A stretch of 64,000 nt of DNA from Poriferisodalis sp026713105 (GTDB lineage Bacteria > Actinomycetota > Acidimicrobiia > Acidimicrobiales > Poriferisodalaceae): the NCBI GenBank assembly GCA_965115995.1, contig OZ220472.1:1364001-1428000 (forward strand), read 5' to 3'. Under the pieces are notes generated by a model that was given only the letters and a program-made list of their open reading frames with translations, searched no databases and was not told the origin of the DNA. The stretch's first letter is position 1, and every line of letters starts with the position of its first letter. Positions 44,029-55,523 of this stretch are shown piece by piece. Both the position numbers and the translations under genes were made by a program.

Positions 44029-44977
44029 GCGATGGTCCGACCCCGAAGCGGTGCAACGTGCCGCAGAGGTGTTGGGCGACGGTGCGCGCACCGACGCACC
44101 GCTGGGCGCACTGACGACCTCGCGAGTCGGGGGTCCGGCCGCCGTTGCGTTCATCGCCAATGGCCCCGATGACCTGCAGCGTGTGCAAGAAGCCCGTGCG
44201 GCCTCCTGCCTGGAGGTTCTGATCGTCGGGCGTGGATCCAACCTGCTGATCGCGGATCGAGGATTCGAGGGCATCGCACTGCATCTCGGCGACGCCTACG
44301 CCAGGATCGAGTTGGATCGTGCCGATGCCACGGTCACTGCCGGTGCATCGGTGGCACTGCCGGTACTGGCCCGCCAGTGCGCCGCGGCCGGCATCGGCGG
44401 GCTGGAATGGGCAGTCGGCGTGCCGGGCTCGATCGGCGGGGCCGTGCGCATGAATGCCGGCGGGCACGGCAGCGACATGGCGTCCTGCCTGATCGACGTC
44501 GACATCGTCGATCTCGGCGAGCTCGGCGCACCCCCCGAATCAGAACAGATGCCTCTCGGGGCCTTGGGGCTGGGCTACCGACGCAGCAATCTGGGGGATC
44601 GGGACCTCGTGGTGAGCGCGCGTTTGAGCGGGCACCGGGCTCCGCCCGCGACCGTGACGGATCGGATCAGCGACATCGTGCGCTGGCGCAGGGAGCACCA
44701 GCCCGGCGGTCAGAACGCTGGCTCCGTCTTCATGAACCCGCCCGCCGATTCAGCCGGCGGTCAGATCGATCGAGCGGGTCTGCGGGGCTTGCGCATCGGC
44801 ACGGCCGAGGTCTCACGTCTGCACGCGAATTTCATCGTCTCCGATCCCGGCGGCTCCGCAGCCGATGTCGTCGCGCTGATGGCCGAGGTCCGGCGCCGCG
44901 TCACCGAGTCGACCGGGATCGTGCTGCAGCCAGAAGTCCGCATGGTGGGCTTCGGCCCCGCACCGATGCCGATTTGA
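44006..44977 (+). CDS. murB: UDP-N-acetylenolpyruvoylglucosamine reductase
   Basis: 323 residues. FAD-binding parts LTTSRVGGPAAVAFIA, VGRGSNLLIADRGFEGIAL and GLEWAVGVPGSIGGAVRMNAGGHG (in parts); LGYRRSNLGDRDLVVSA; QNAGSVFMNPP with the active-site serine; ADVVALMAEVRRRV. It makes UDP-MurNAc with NADPH. ATG 44018 is an alternative start; neither has a good Shine-Dalgarno. The murC-murB order before ftsQ is standard. Confidence 0.93.
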   Translation: MSFCMPPERWSDPEAVQRAAEVLGDGARTDAPLGALTTSRVGGPAAVAFIANGPDDLQRVQEARAASCLEVLIVGRGSNLLIADRGFEGIALHLGDAYARIELDRADATVTAGASVALPVLARQCAAAGIGGLEWAVGVPGSIGGAVRMNAGGHGSDMASCLIDVDIVDLGELGAPPESEQMPLGALGLGYRRSNLGDRDLVVSARLSGHRAPPATVTDRISDIVRWRREHQPGGQNAGSVFMNPPADSAGGQIDRAGLRGLRIGTAEVSRLHANFIVSDPGGSAADVVALMAEVRRRVTESTGIVLQPEVRMVGFGPAPMPI

Positions 44978-44980
44978 ATA

Positions 44981-45733
44981 GTGCCCCCATCATCTCCGGA
45001 ATCCGCCCGATCGCGCAGACCTCGTCGACGCCGGTGGCTGACTGCGATCGTTCTCGTCGCCGTGGCGGGATCCGCCACCGCGATACTGCTCGCGGCGGGA
45101 ACCTTCGAAGTCGACCGGGTCGATTTCGGTGGCCTGCATCGCGTCAGCTACGACGAGGCGAACGAAGCCGCTGGCATCGACCCGGGAGACTTCATGGGAA
45201 CGCTGGATGTGGGCGGGGCCGAGCGCTCGCTAGAGGATCTGCCGTGGATCGCGGACGCTCGCATCCGGCGGCACTGGCCGGCGTCGGTGAGCGTGGACAT
45301 CGTCGAACGCACTGGAGCCGCCATCGCGCTGACGGCCCCAGAAAGATGGGTGCTCATCGACATCGAAGGTCGAGTCCTCACCTCGGCGCTCTCGGTTCTG
45401 CCTGAGCTGCCGCGGCTGTCGGGCATCGCCGCCGCACCGAGACCGGGCAGATTCCTTGCGACCGATGCACAGGCATTGCTCGCAGTGGTGGATGCGGCGC
45501 GCGGTCAGCCCGAATTCGAGGTTGCCGCTCTCTGGCGCGACCAGCGCGGTGACATACGCGCCCGCGTGCGACAACTGCCAGGAGATCTACAGATTGAGGT
45601 GGCGTTGGGGGATGAGTCGGCGATCGGGGCCAAGACTGCGGCAATCGCGGCCGTCATCGGGGGGCTCGAGCGCTCTGAGCCCGTCTTGGACGTGTCGGTT
45701 CCGCACCTCCCGGTTCTTCGCTCGACTGGCTAG
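44981..45733 (+). CDS. ftsQ: Cell-division protein FtsQ
   Basis: 250 residues from GTG. A short basic Pro/Arg cytoplasmic tail, one membrane segment (WLTAIVLVAVAGSATAILLAA), a POTRA domain (FEVDRVDFGGLHRVSYDEANEAAG), then the FtsQ beta domain (LPWIADARIRRHWPASVSVDIVER in parts). It links early and late division proteins. It starts 3 bases after murB. Confidence 0.9.
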   Translation: MPPSSPESARSRRPRRRRWLTAIVLVAVAGSATAILLAAGTFEVDRVDFGGLHRVSYDEANEAAGIDPGDFMGTLDVGGAERSLEDLPWIADARIRRHWPASVSVDIVERTGAAIALTAPERWVLIDIEGRVLTSALSVLPELPRLSGIAAAPRPGRFLATDAQALLAVVDAARGQPEFEVAALWRDQRGDIRARVRQLPGDLQIEVALGDESAIGAKTAAIAAVIGGLERSEPVLDVSVPHLPVLRSTG

Positions 45734-45774
45734 ATTCGCCGGCCGATCGGCCGGGCATTCGCCGGACGTGGACC

Positions 45775-45803
45775 TTGCCCATCATCAGAGGCATCAGTAC
45801 TGT
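45775..45803 (+). promoter_or_regulatory. Candidate ftsZ promoter
   Basis: TTGCCC (45775-45780), 17 bases, TACTGT (45798-45803). It lies in the 153-base ftsQ-ftsZ gap, the only sizeable gap within the cluster, where Actinobacteria commonly have a separate ftsZ promoter. Confidence 0.5.
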
Positions 45804-45886
45804 CGTAGATTGCGCTATTTTCCCTAGGAGGTGCCCGCCAGCGGCACATGTGGTGTCGCGGCTGGCCAGCGAACGCGAGGAGCCCT

Positions 45887-46963
45887 GTGGCCTCACCACA
45901 GAACTACGTGGCAGTCATCAAGGTGGTGGGTGTCGGGGGCGGCGGCTCGAATGCCGTCAACCGGATGATCGATGTCGGTTTGGGCGGTGTCGAGTTCATC
46001 GCCATCAACACCGACGCACAAGCGCTGCTGCTGAGCGATGCCGACGTCAAGCTCGACATCGGCCGCCAGCTGACGCGCGGGCTGGGTGCAGGCAGCGACC
46101 CCGAGATCGGCACCCGGGCGGCTGAAGAGCACCGCGACGAGATTGCCGAAGCAATGCAGGGCGCCGACATGGTGTTCATCACCGCCGGGGAAGGCGGCGG
46201 CACCGGAACCGGCGGCGCTCCAGTGGTGGCCGAGATCTCCAGGGAAGTGGGGGCGTTGACCATCGGCGTCGTCACGCGCCCATTCGCCTTCGAGGGCAAG
46301 CGCCGCCAGATCCAGGCCGAGCAGGGCATCGAACGGCTCAAAGAGCGGGTCGACACCCTCATCGTGATCCCGAACGACCGGCTGCTGACCGTGGCCAGCG
46401 AGCACACTTCGATTATCGATGCGTTCCGGATGGCCGACGATGTCCTGCGGGAAGGCGTGTCGGGCATCTCGGGCCTCATCACCACCCCAGGCCTCATCAA
46501 CACCGATTTCGCCGACGTCAAGGCGATCATGTCGAGCGCCGGCACGGCGCTGATGGGAATCGGCCGTGCGCATGGTGAGAATCGGTCCAAGAACGCGGCC
46601 CGACAGGCGGTGTCATCCTCACTGCTCGAGGAATCCATCGAAGGGGCCCGTGGGATCCTGCTGAACATTGCCGCCGGGCCCGATCTCGGGTTGTTCGAGG
46701 TCAACGAAGCAGCCGAAGTCATCCGTGAAGTGGCCCACGCGGAGGCCAACATCATCTTCGGCACCGTGATCGACGACTCACTGGGGGAAGAGATCCGTGT
46801 GACGGTCATCGCTGCGGGCTTTGACCGGTACGCGCCAGGGCGCTCCGGGGGCGGCACGCTGGGTGACTACACCGCCTCGGAGGAGACCGACGATCTCACC
46901 GACCCCTTCGGCGACCTCGACGACGACGATGAGTCGTTCGACGTCCCCAGCTTCCTGCGGTGA
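45887..46963 (+). CDS. ftsZ: Cell-division GTPase FtsZ
   Basis: 358 residues. GVGGGGSNAVNRMID, tubulin signature GGGTGTGGAPVVAEI, NTDAQALLLSDADVKLDIG (in parts), GLINTDFADVKAIM and the C-terminal tail ESFDVPSFLR that binds SepF and other partners. GTG 45887 (MASPQNYVAVIKVVG) is preceded by GAGGAG at 5 bases. The linker between core and tail is short and acidic (DLDDDDESF). Confidence 0.97.
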   Translation: MASPQNYVAVIKVVGVGGGGSNAVNRMIDVGLGGVEFIAINTDAQALLLSDADVKLDIGRQLTRGLGAGSDPEIGTRAAEEHRDEIAEAMQGADMVFITAGEGGGTGTGGAPVVAEISREVGALTIGVVTRPFAFEGKRRQIQAEQGIERLKERVDTLIVIPNDRLLTVASEHTSIIDAFRMADDVLREGVSGISGLITTPGLINTDFADVKAIMSSAGTALMGIGRAHGENRSKNAARQAVSSSLLEESIEGARGILLNIAAGPDLGLFEVNEAAEVIREVAHAEANIIFGTVIDDSLGEEIRVTVIAAGFDRYAPGRSGGGTLGDYTASEETDDLTDPFGDLDDDDESFDVPSFLR

Positions 46964-47069
46964 CGTCGGGGCCCCATCGCGACCGTTCCCAACAGCAACA
47001 CCTCGGCGCTGGTCGCCGGCGTCTCCGCGTTTCCGCACGACGCTGCGGACCGGATCAGTAAGGCCCCGA

Positions 47070-47852
47070 ATGTTGACGCTGCGTCGGCGCTGCGGGAACA
47101 GCGTGGTGCGCATCATGGTCACCGAACGCCGCGACGGTGACTGCGCTCCTCTCGATGGTTCGGCTCCTCGGGCGGTGACCGTGTTACATCAGGTGCATGG
47201 CACGCGAGTGGTCGAGGTCACGCGGCCCGGGGGCCACCAGGGCACCTGTGCAGACGCAGCGTGGACATCGGCACCGCAGGCCACGCTCGCAGTGCGCAGC
47301 GCCGACTGTGTGCCGGTAGCGCTGTACGGGGCGGACGCCAGCGGTGACGGGGCTGTTGCGGTGATCCACGCAGGCTGGCGGGGCCTGCTCGACGGCGTCG
47401 TGCCCGCAACGCTCGCTGAGCTCCGCCATCACGGGATTCGAGACCTGCGTGCCGTGGTCGGGCCCCACATCTGTGCACTGCACTACGAGTTCGGCTCCTG
47501 TGAGCTCTCCGCAGCAGCCACCGCACTCGGGCCTTCGGTGGCTGCGAGGACATCGTGGGGCACGCCGGCACTCGATCTCGGCGAGGCTGCCCGGCTGGCA
47601 TTGCGAAGCCATGGGGCCGTCATCGACCGCGAGATCGGGCGATGCACGGCATCGGACGAGCGCTACTTCTCGCATCGGGCCCGTGGGGAGCGCGGCCGGA
47701 CGGCGGTGCTGATCCGCCTGGAGGCGAAGCCGTGGCCCGAGCGGCCCGTGAGCGGCAGCGAGCAAGAGCGGGAAGCAACTGGTGCGACAACGGGAAGGTT
47801 CACCTCTCCGCTCGGCCGCCTGGAGCCGAAGTCGAGGTCGCAGGGTGAGTGA
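47070..47852 (+). CDS. pgeF: Peptidoglycan editing factor PgeF (YfiH/laccase domain) with repeat-derived tail
   Basis: 260 residues. VLHQVHGTRVVEV, VRSADCVPVAL, AVIHAGWRGLLDGVVPATL and VGPHICALHYEFG give the metal-binding His/Cys set of the YfiH family, which removes misincorporated L-Ser from peptidoglycan precursors. The family normally ends near VLIRLE. Here about 43 extra residues (KPWPERPVSGSEQEREATG and on) are encoded by dispersed repeat A copy 3. ATG 47070 is used; GTG 47103 or 47106 are alternatives. The stop overlaps the yggS start region. Confidence 0.85.
   Translation: MLTLRRRCGNSVVRIMVTERRDGDCAPLDGSAPRAVTVLHQVHGTRVVEVTRPGGHQGTCADAAWTSAPQATLAVRSADCVPVALYGADASGDGAVAVIHAGWRGLLDGVVPATLAELRHHGIRDLRAVVGPHICALHYEFGSCELSAAATALGPSVAARTSWGTPALDLGEAARLALRSHGAVIDREIGRCTASDERYFSHRARGERGRTAVLIRLEAKPWPERPVSGSEQEREATGATTGRFTSPLGRLEPKSRSQGE
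47722..47812 (-). repeat. Dispersed repeat A, copy 3, inside the 3' end of pgeF
   Basis: Nearly identical over about 90 bases to copy 4 (62341-62430): GCGAAGCCGTGGCCCGAGCG, GCCCGTGAGCG, CAAGAGCGGGAA, CAACTGGT, CGGGAAGGTTCACCT. It is read through as coding sequence. Confidence 0.85.
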
Positions 47853-48528
47853 CGCCGCGGCCGTCCGCCAGCGAGTCGAGCGGGTCCGCAACCGCATCAC
47901 CGATGCCGGAGGCGATACGCACAAGATCGGCATCGTCGCGGTGACCAAGGGCTTCGACCACTCGGCAATCGAAGCTGCAGCGGGCGCCGGCTTGACGATG
48001 GTCGGTGAGAACTATGCACAGGAGCTGCGGGGGAAATGGGATGAATTGGATTCGGTGACCAAGAACGCGGTCGATGTCCATTTCATCGGACGGCTGCAGT
48101 CGAACAAGGTCCGCCAGCTAGCGGGCGTGGTAGATGTGTGGCAGAGCGTCGATCGGGTGCGGCTCGTTTCCCAGATCGCGCAGCATGCACCGGGCGCAGC
48201 GGTCTTCGTGCAGCTCGACGTGAGCGGCACCGCCAGCCAGGGCGGTTGTGAGCCCGCCGAGGCCTCGGCGTTGGTGGCAGCCGCACGTTCCGAAGGGCTC
48301 GAGGTGGCAGGTTGCATGGCGATCGGCCCGCAAGGCTCGCCGGCGCAGATCGAAACCGCGTTCAATGAGGTCGCCCGATTTGCTGACCGTCACCAACTCG
48401 AGCAGCGCTGCATGGGCATGAGTGCGGATCTCGAAGCAGCCGTCAGGGCGGGCTCGACGATGGTGCGCATCGGGACTGCCCTGTTTGGCAATCGACCGCC
48501 GCGCGATGCCCCCACGCAGGGTGCCTGA
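47845..48528 (+). CDS. PLP homeostasis protein YggS/PLPBP
   Basis: 227 residues from GTG 47845. The TIM-barrel PLP protein signature: VAVTKGFDH with the PLP lysine, VGENYAQELRGKWDEL, VHFIGRLQSNKVRQL, VQLDVSGTASQGGC, CMGMSADLEAAVRAGSTMVRIG (in parts), GTALFG. No enzymatic activity is known; it balances PLP and amino-acid pools. The order pgeF-yggS-sepF is standard. An earlier GTG or ATG in frame would lie inside repeat A. Confidence 0.93.
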   Translation: MSDAAAVRQRVERVRNRITDAGGDTHKIGIVAVTKGFDHSAIEAAAGAGLTMVGENYAQELRGKWDELDSVTKNAVDVHFIGRLQSNKVRQLAGVVDVWQSVDRVRLVSQIAQHAPGAAVFVQLDVSGTASQGGCEPAEASALVAAARSEGLEVAGCMAIGPQGSPAQIETAFNEVARFADRHQLEQRCMGMSADLEAAVRAGSTMVRIGTALFGNRPPRDAPTQGA

Positions 48529-48603
48529 CCGCAACTTGACAAGTCGGTACCCTTTGCAGTCGAGACAGTTTCCGCATCGAGGCCGTTCTCACTGAGGTTC
48601 TGC

Positions 48604-49101
48604 ATGGCATCGTTCATGAAGCAGGCAATGAGCTATCTGGGCTTGGGCCCTGATGACAGCTATGCGCCGCCGGTCGAACGCGCCGTTCCGGGAGACCTGC
48701 CAGCGGCAGACGCGTTTGCCGATCAGACCAGCCAAAGCGGGGTCACCGTGGTCGAGCGAGCACCTGCGGCGGCACCGCAATCGTCGGCTGAGCTGCCGAC
48801 CTCTGCAGTGCGCCGCGTGGCGACGTCGACCGCACAGCCCTTTGTGCTGATGCCCCGGATGTTCGATGACGCACAGCAGATCGGAGACCGCTTCAAGCGT
48901 GACCAGCCGATCATCTTGAACCTGCAAGGGCTCGACCGCGACACGGCTCGCCGGCTGCTCGACTTCGCCAGCGGGCTGTGCTACGCCCGCGACGGCGAGA
49001 TGCGCAAGGTCGCCAACGCCGTGTACATGCTCGTGCCCGTCAATGTCGTGGTCAGCGACGACGAACATCATTCGGTTTCCGCACAGGACGTCGATCGCTG
49101 A
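48604..49101 (+). CDS. sepF: Cell-division protein SepF
   Basis: 165 residues. An N-terminal amphipathic membrane-binding helix (MASFMKQAMSYLGLG), a linker, and the SepF core (FVLMPRMFDDAQQIGDRFKRDQPIILNLQGLD in parts; ARRLLDFASGLCYARDGEMRKV in parts). SepF tethers FtsZ to the membrane, replacing FtsA in Actinobacteria. It binds the FtsZ tail DVPSFLR. Confidence 0.95.
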   Translation: MASFMKQAMSYLGLGPDDSYAPPVERAVPGDLPAADAFADQTSQSGVTVVERAPAAAPQSSAELPTSAVRRVATSTAQPFVLMPRMFDDAQQIGDRFKRDQPIILNLQGLDRDTARRLLDFASGLCYARDGEMRKVANAVYMLVPVNVVVSDDEHHSVSAQDVDR

Positions 49102-49132
49102 GACGCTCCAGCGCGGAACCCCGGGCGACACC

Positions 49133-49402
49133 GTGAGAGGCCTGCTGTGCAGTCTGCTGCTGCTGTACATCATCGCGGTCTTCGCGCGCGTCATGTTCAG
49201 CTGGATCCCACTGTCGCCGGAGAGCCCGGTCACGGTGGTGCGGACGTGGCTGGTGCGCATCACCGAGCCGATCATGGGACCTCTCCGCCGAGCCTTGCCG
49301 GCGGTTCGGCTTGGGCGCATGGCGTTGGATCTCTCGCCAATCGTGCTGCTCATAGGGTTGCAGGTGTTTCGTGCGTTCATCTGCGGGAGCTCTGGCGGTT
49401 AG
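49133..49402 (+). CDS. YggT-family membrane protein
   Basis: 89 residues from GTG 49133. Two membrane segments: GLLCSLLLLYIIAVFARVMF, and LDLSPIVLLIGLQVFRAFI. Between them RITEPIMGPLRRALP is the YggT signature. It usually follows sepF; it is probably a membrane accessory factor of division. Function not established. Confidence 0.88.
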   Translation: MRGLLCSLLLLYIIAVFARVMFSWIPLSPESPVTVVRTWLVRITEPIMGPLRRALPAVRLGRMALDLSPIVLLIGLQVFRAFICGSSGG

Positions 49403-49423
49403 GGATCATCGCCTGAAGGCTGG

Positions 49424-49429
49424 TACATT
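49424..49429 (+). promoter_or_regulatory. TACATT box, candidate leaderless promoter
   Basis: TACATT fits TANNNT and ends 7 bases before ATG 49437 with no Shine-Dalgarno. No -35 is convincing. Confidence 0.35.
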
Positions 49430-49436
49430 CCGCGCT

Positions 49437-50099
49437 ATGGCGAGCCCAACTTCTCCTGTCGAGCCCCCCGACAACGAAGGCGAGGGCTTGCTCGAGACGA
49501 TCGGCGCACAGCTCGCGACCTTGGCGACGCAGATCTCCGAGATCGATCAACGCATGGCCAGTGTGGAGTCGGGGTCTCCATCGCAGCCCGTCGAGGTGCA
49601 GCTCTCACCCCAGACCGTCGCACAGATCGCAGATGCACTCGCAGCGCTGCAAGCTGCGGGCAGCCAGGCGCTGGACGAAGCGTTTAAGACGGCAAGCGAT
49701 GACCTGACCGAGGCGCTGTCGGGCCTTGTGCGCACCGAGATCTCCAAGACTCTTACCGAAGCCGGCTACACCGTCGAGGTCAGCGAGGCCTCCGGCGCCC
49801 CCGATGCCCCCGAGGTCACTGACATCGGTGAGGTCGCCGACTTCGACGAACTCGACGAGGCAGCTCTGGCCCTGCCCGTGGCCGTCGCACCGCTCGCGAC
49901 GAGCCTCGCTGACGCTGCGGAACAGCCCGAGACCGTCCCCGAGGTGATCGACGCTGCGCCGATTCGTGAGGCAGTCGACGACGTTGAAGATGACGCTGAG
50001 GGTCCCGAAGCCAGCTCAGACGGGCCGCCGCTCGCACTCGAAGAACTCGACGACCCGTTCTTGGATGCGCTGGTCCGCAAGGAACCGCTCTCGGCCTAG
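49437..50099 (+). CDS. Acidic helical protein in the divIVA position
   Basis: 220 residues. The first 110 are probably helical (LLETIGAQLATLATQISEID, ALAALQAAGSQALDEAFKTA), with heptad-like spacing. The remainder is strongly acidic and low in complexity (DIGEVADFDELDEAALALP, DDVEDDAEGPE) and ends LDDPFLDALVRKEPLSA. No signal peptide, membrane segment or known domain. DivIVA/Wag31 is normally found here in Actinobacteria, but the DivIVA N-terminal motif is absent. It could be a scaffold partner of division proteins; this rests on position only. Confidence 0.65.
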   Translation: MASPTSPVEPPDNEGEGLLETIGAQLATLATQISEIDQRMASVESGSPSQPVEVQLSPQTVAQIADALAALQAAGSQALDEAFKTASDDLTEALSGLVRTEISKTLTEAGYTVEVSEASGAPDAPEVTDIGEVADFDELDEAALALPVAVAPLATSLADAAEQPETVPEVIDAAPIREAVDDVEDDAEGPEASSDGPPLALEELDDPFLDALVRKEPLSA

Positions 50100-50132
50100 C
50101 GGGAACAGCCGATATTCCGAGCCGGCGTACGG

Positions 50133-53315
<3,183 letters not shown>

Positions 53316-53457
53316 CAGCGCCTCCTGCAGGCTCTGTTTTTGTCCCGCCGAGAGTACGGGCTGGCCCACGAGCCGACCCACGAGACAGCGAGGGTACCCC
53401 TGAGGCATCGGAATCGACGGAGCCTCGATGTTCCGACCACATACCGAAGTGACGACC

Positions 53458-53463
53458 TAGAAT
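53458..53463 (+). promoter_or_regulatory. TAGAAT, candidate -10 box for the DksA/TraR-like gene
   Basis: TAGAAT differs from TATAAT at one base. It lies 27 bases before ATG 53491. No clear -35 is seen at 16-18 bases. It lies in the 175-base divergent gap between ileS and this gene. Confidence 0.35.
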
Positions 53464-53490
53464 GCCGCTTCGCCGCGGAGGGGAGGGGCC

Positions 53491-54039
53491 ATGGCAACCG
53501 CGAAGAAGGCTTCCGCCCGCAAGGCTGCCGCGAAAAAGGCGCCTACGCGCAAGAAGTCTGCCAACGCCTCCGGGGCTCAGACCACTGCAAAGAAGGCGAG
53601 CGCCGCCGCCACGGCACCCAAGAAGAAGGCAGCGCCGCGCCGCAAGGTCACGAAGTCGCGATTCGGCGAGGTGTTTCTCGAAAAGCAGCGCCAGGCCCTG
53701 CTGGCCGAGCGCCGCCGCTATACCGAGCACGCCGAGCGGTACGAAGCTGAAGCCGAGCAGCTCGTCAACGAGCGCGAACCTGGTGATGTCCAGTTCGACG
53801 AGGAATCCGGCGAAGGGGATTCCATCGCCGTGGAGCGCGATCGGGCGCTGCAGATCTCAGCTCGCGAGCGTGAGGAGATCGCCGAAATCGACGCTGCATT
53901 GGCGCGCATCGCAGATGGCACGTACGGCATCTGTGTCATCTCGGGGAAGCCGATCCCCAAGGAGCGCCTCGAGGCCATCCCGCACGCTTCGATGCGGGTG
54001 GAGGTCAAGAGCAGTGGTCCGGCATGGCGCCGGCTCTGA
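53491..54039 (+). CDS. DksA/TraR-like protein with Lys/Ala-rich tail and degenerate zinc finger
   Basis: 182 residues. The N-terminal 55 residues are Lys/Ala repeats (AKKASARKAAAKKAPTRKK), like histone-tail or nucleoid proteins. Then a coiled coil (RQALLAERRRYTEHAERYEA, EADQ-type acidic stretch) and a C-terminal region DGTYGICVISGKPIPKERLE. In DksA/TraR proteins this holds four zinc cysteines; here only one remains, so zinc binding is unlikely. GGGGAGGGG just before ATG gives a strong ribosome site. It precedes lspA and rluD, its usual actinobacterial neighbours. Confidence 0.82.
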   Translation: MATAKKASARKAAAKKAPTRKKSANASGAQTTAKKASAAATAPKKKAAPRRKVTKSRFGEVFLEKQRQALLAERRRYTEHAERYEAEAEQLVNEREPGDVQFDEESGEGDSIAVERDRALQISAREREEIAEIDAALARIADGTYGICVISGKPIPKERLEAIPHASMRVEVKSSGPAWRRL

Positions 54040-54085
54040 CGGGCACCAGGGGTTCGCACCCCGCCCGTCCCCTGCACGCAGCCGC

Positions 54086-54571
54086 GTGACCCGCAATCTC
54101 AGGGTCGTCCTCACCTCAGGGGTCATTCTCTGCGGTGACCAGATCACGAAAACGTGGGCCACTGCCGCGCTCGACGATCAGATCATCGACCTGGTGTGGA
54201 CACTGCGCCTGCGGCTCGTTCACAACACGGGCTTCGCCTTTTCCGCAGGCAGCGGTTTGGGCCCGGTTCTGGCGATTGCGGCCATCGTCATCGTGGGCAT
54301 GCTGTGGTACTTCCGGCGCCGTGTCCAAGGAGCGTGGGCCGGAATCGGTCTCGGCGCGATCATCGGCGGAGCGCTCGGCAATCTGGCTGACCGGCTGTTC
54401 CGCGGAGCAGCCTGGGGGCGCGGTGCTGTCGTGGACTTCATCGACCTGCAGTGGTGGCCGATATTCAACGTGGCCGACGCTGCCATTACCGTCGGGCTCG
54501 TCGTCGTGCTGTTTCATCTCTATCGCAGCGAGCGGCGCAGTGCGAGGGCCGCCCGAGAGGCGCCTGAGTGA
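54086..54571 (+). CDS. lspA: Lipoprotein signal peptidase
   Basis: 161 residues from GTG. Four membrane segments. The catalytic aspartates fall in CGDQITKTWA-type and FNVADAAITVG motifs; VHNTGFAFS and GGALGNLADRLFRGAVVDFI-type segments match the family. It removes signal peptides from prolipoproteins such as the GerMN lipoprotein in this window. It overlaps rluD as GTGA. Confidence 0.92.
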   Translation: MTRNLRVVLTSGVILCGDQITKTWATAALDDQIIDLVWTLRLRLVHNTGFAFSAGSGLGPVLAIAAIVIVGMLWYFRRRVQGAWAGIGLGAIIGGALGNLADRLFRGAAWGRGAVVDFIDLQWWPIFNVADAAITVGLVVVLFHLYRSERRSARAAREAPE

Positions 54572-55518
54572 GCGATCGACTGCTGAGTCTCGAGATTCCC
54601 GAATCATTGTCCGGTGAGCGGATCGACCGGGCGCTGTCGTTGCTGACCGGACGTTCCCGCTCCGACACGTCGAAGATGATTGCCGAGGGTTGCGTGATGA
54701 TCGGCGGCGAGGTAGCTCGAGCTGGCTCGGTGCGGGTCGCGCCGGGTTCGAGGGTCGAGGTGACCGAGGTGCAGGCTGCAGCTCCGGTCCGTGAGCAGCA
54801 CCGCGAGATCGCCTCGTTCGATGTCCTGCACGCCGACCATGACCTCGTCGTGGTCGACAAGCCGTCTGGAGTGGTCACCCATCCGGGCACCGGACACCCC
54901 CAAGGCACGCTCGCGGATGCCCTCGTCCAGCGGTATCCCGAGATGGCGGAGGTGGGCGAACCCGACCGGCCCGGCATCGTGCAACGGCTCGACCGCGGGA
55001 CGAGCGGCCTCATGGTGTGCGCACGCAGTCCGGCGGCCTACGAAGGCCTGGTCGACCAGCTTGCGCGGCGGCAGGTCCGCAGGATCTATGCAGCGCTAGT
55101 GCGCGGACATCCGCCGTCGCCGACGGGCACGATTGACGCCCCGCTAGGACGGGATCGGGAACATCGCACGCTCATGGCCGTATCGGCCGAGGGTCGTGAG
55201 GCCCGTACGCACTACAGCGTCGTGGAGACCTATGTCCATCCCTGTGATGCAGCGCTGCTTCGCTGCGGGCTCGAGACGGGACGGACGCATCAGATCCGGG
55301 TGCATCTGGCCAGCATCGGGCTCCCGCTGCTCGGAGACCTGACCTACGGCGTCCCTGATCCATTCGGCATCGGCCGTCCGCTGCTGCATGCGGCCCGACT
55401 GACATTCCGGCATCCCGCTTCTGGTACCGAAATGGGTTTCAGCGCACCGATGCCGAAGGATTTTGCCGAGGCGCTGGCAAGATTCGGCTCAGAAGCGTCG
55501 GCATTCCCGACGGACTGA
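54568..55518 (+). CDS. rluD: RluD-family 23S rRNA pseudouridine synthase
   Basis: 316 residues from GTG. S4 domain (about 15-75), then the catalytic domain: VVDKPSGVVTHPG, VQRLDRGTSGLMVCARS with the catalytic Asp, RRIYAALVRGHPP and GRTHQIRVHLASIGLPLLGD (in parts). RluD modifies helix 69 of 23S rRNA; RluC-type specificity cannot be excluded. Confidence 0.92.
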   Translation: MSDRLLSLEIPESLSGERIDRALSLLTGRSRSDTSKMIAEGCVMIGGEVARAGSVRVAPGSRVEVTEVQAAAPVREQHREIASFDVLHADHDLVVVDKPSGVVTHPGTGHPQGTLADALVQRYPEMAEVGEPDRPGIVQRLDRGTSGLMVCARSPAAYEGLVDQLARRQVRRIYAALVRGHPPSPTGTIDAPLGRDREHRTLMAVSAEGREARTHYSVVETYVHPCDAALLRCGLETGRTHQIRVHLASIGLPLLGDLTYGVPDPFGIGRPLLHAARLTFRHPASGTEMGFSAPMPKDFAEALARFGSEASAFPTD

Positions 55519-55523
55519 GTCGC

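Noticed and set aside
48536..48553. Perfect TTGACA upstream of sepF within the inverted repeat ACTTGACAAGT
   Set aside because: No acceptable -10 box at 16-18 bases. It could be a regulator site, but evidence is too thin to annotate.
53316..53490. T-box riboswitch upstream of ileS, as seen in other Actinobacteria
   Set aside because: GGGGTACCC is present, but the T-box consensus GGTGGNACC and a clear specifier stem are missing.
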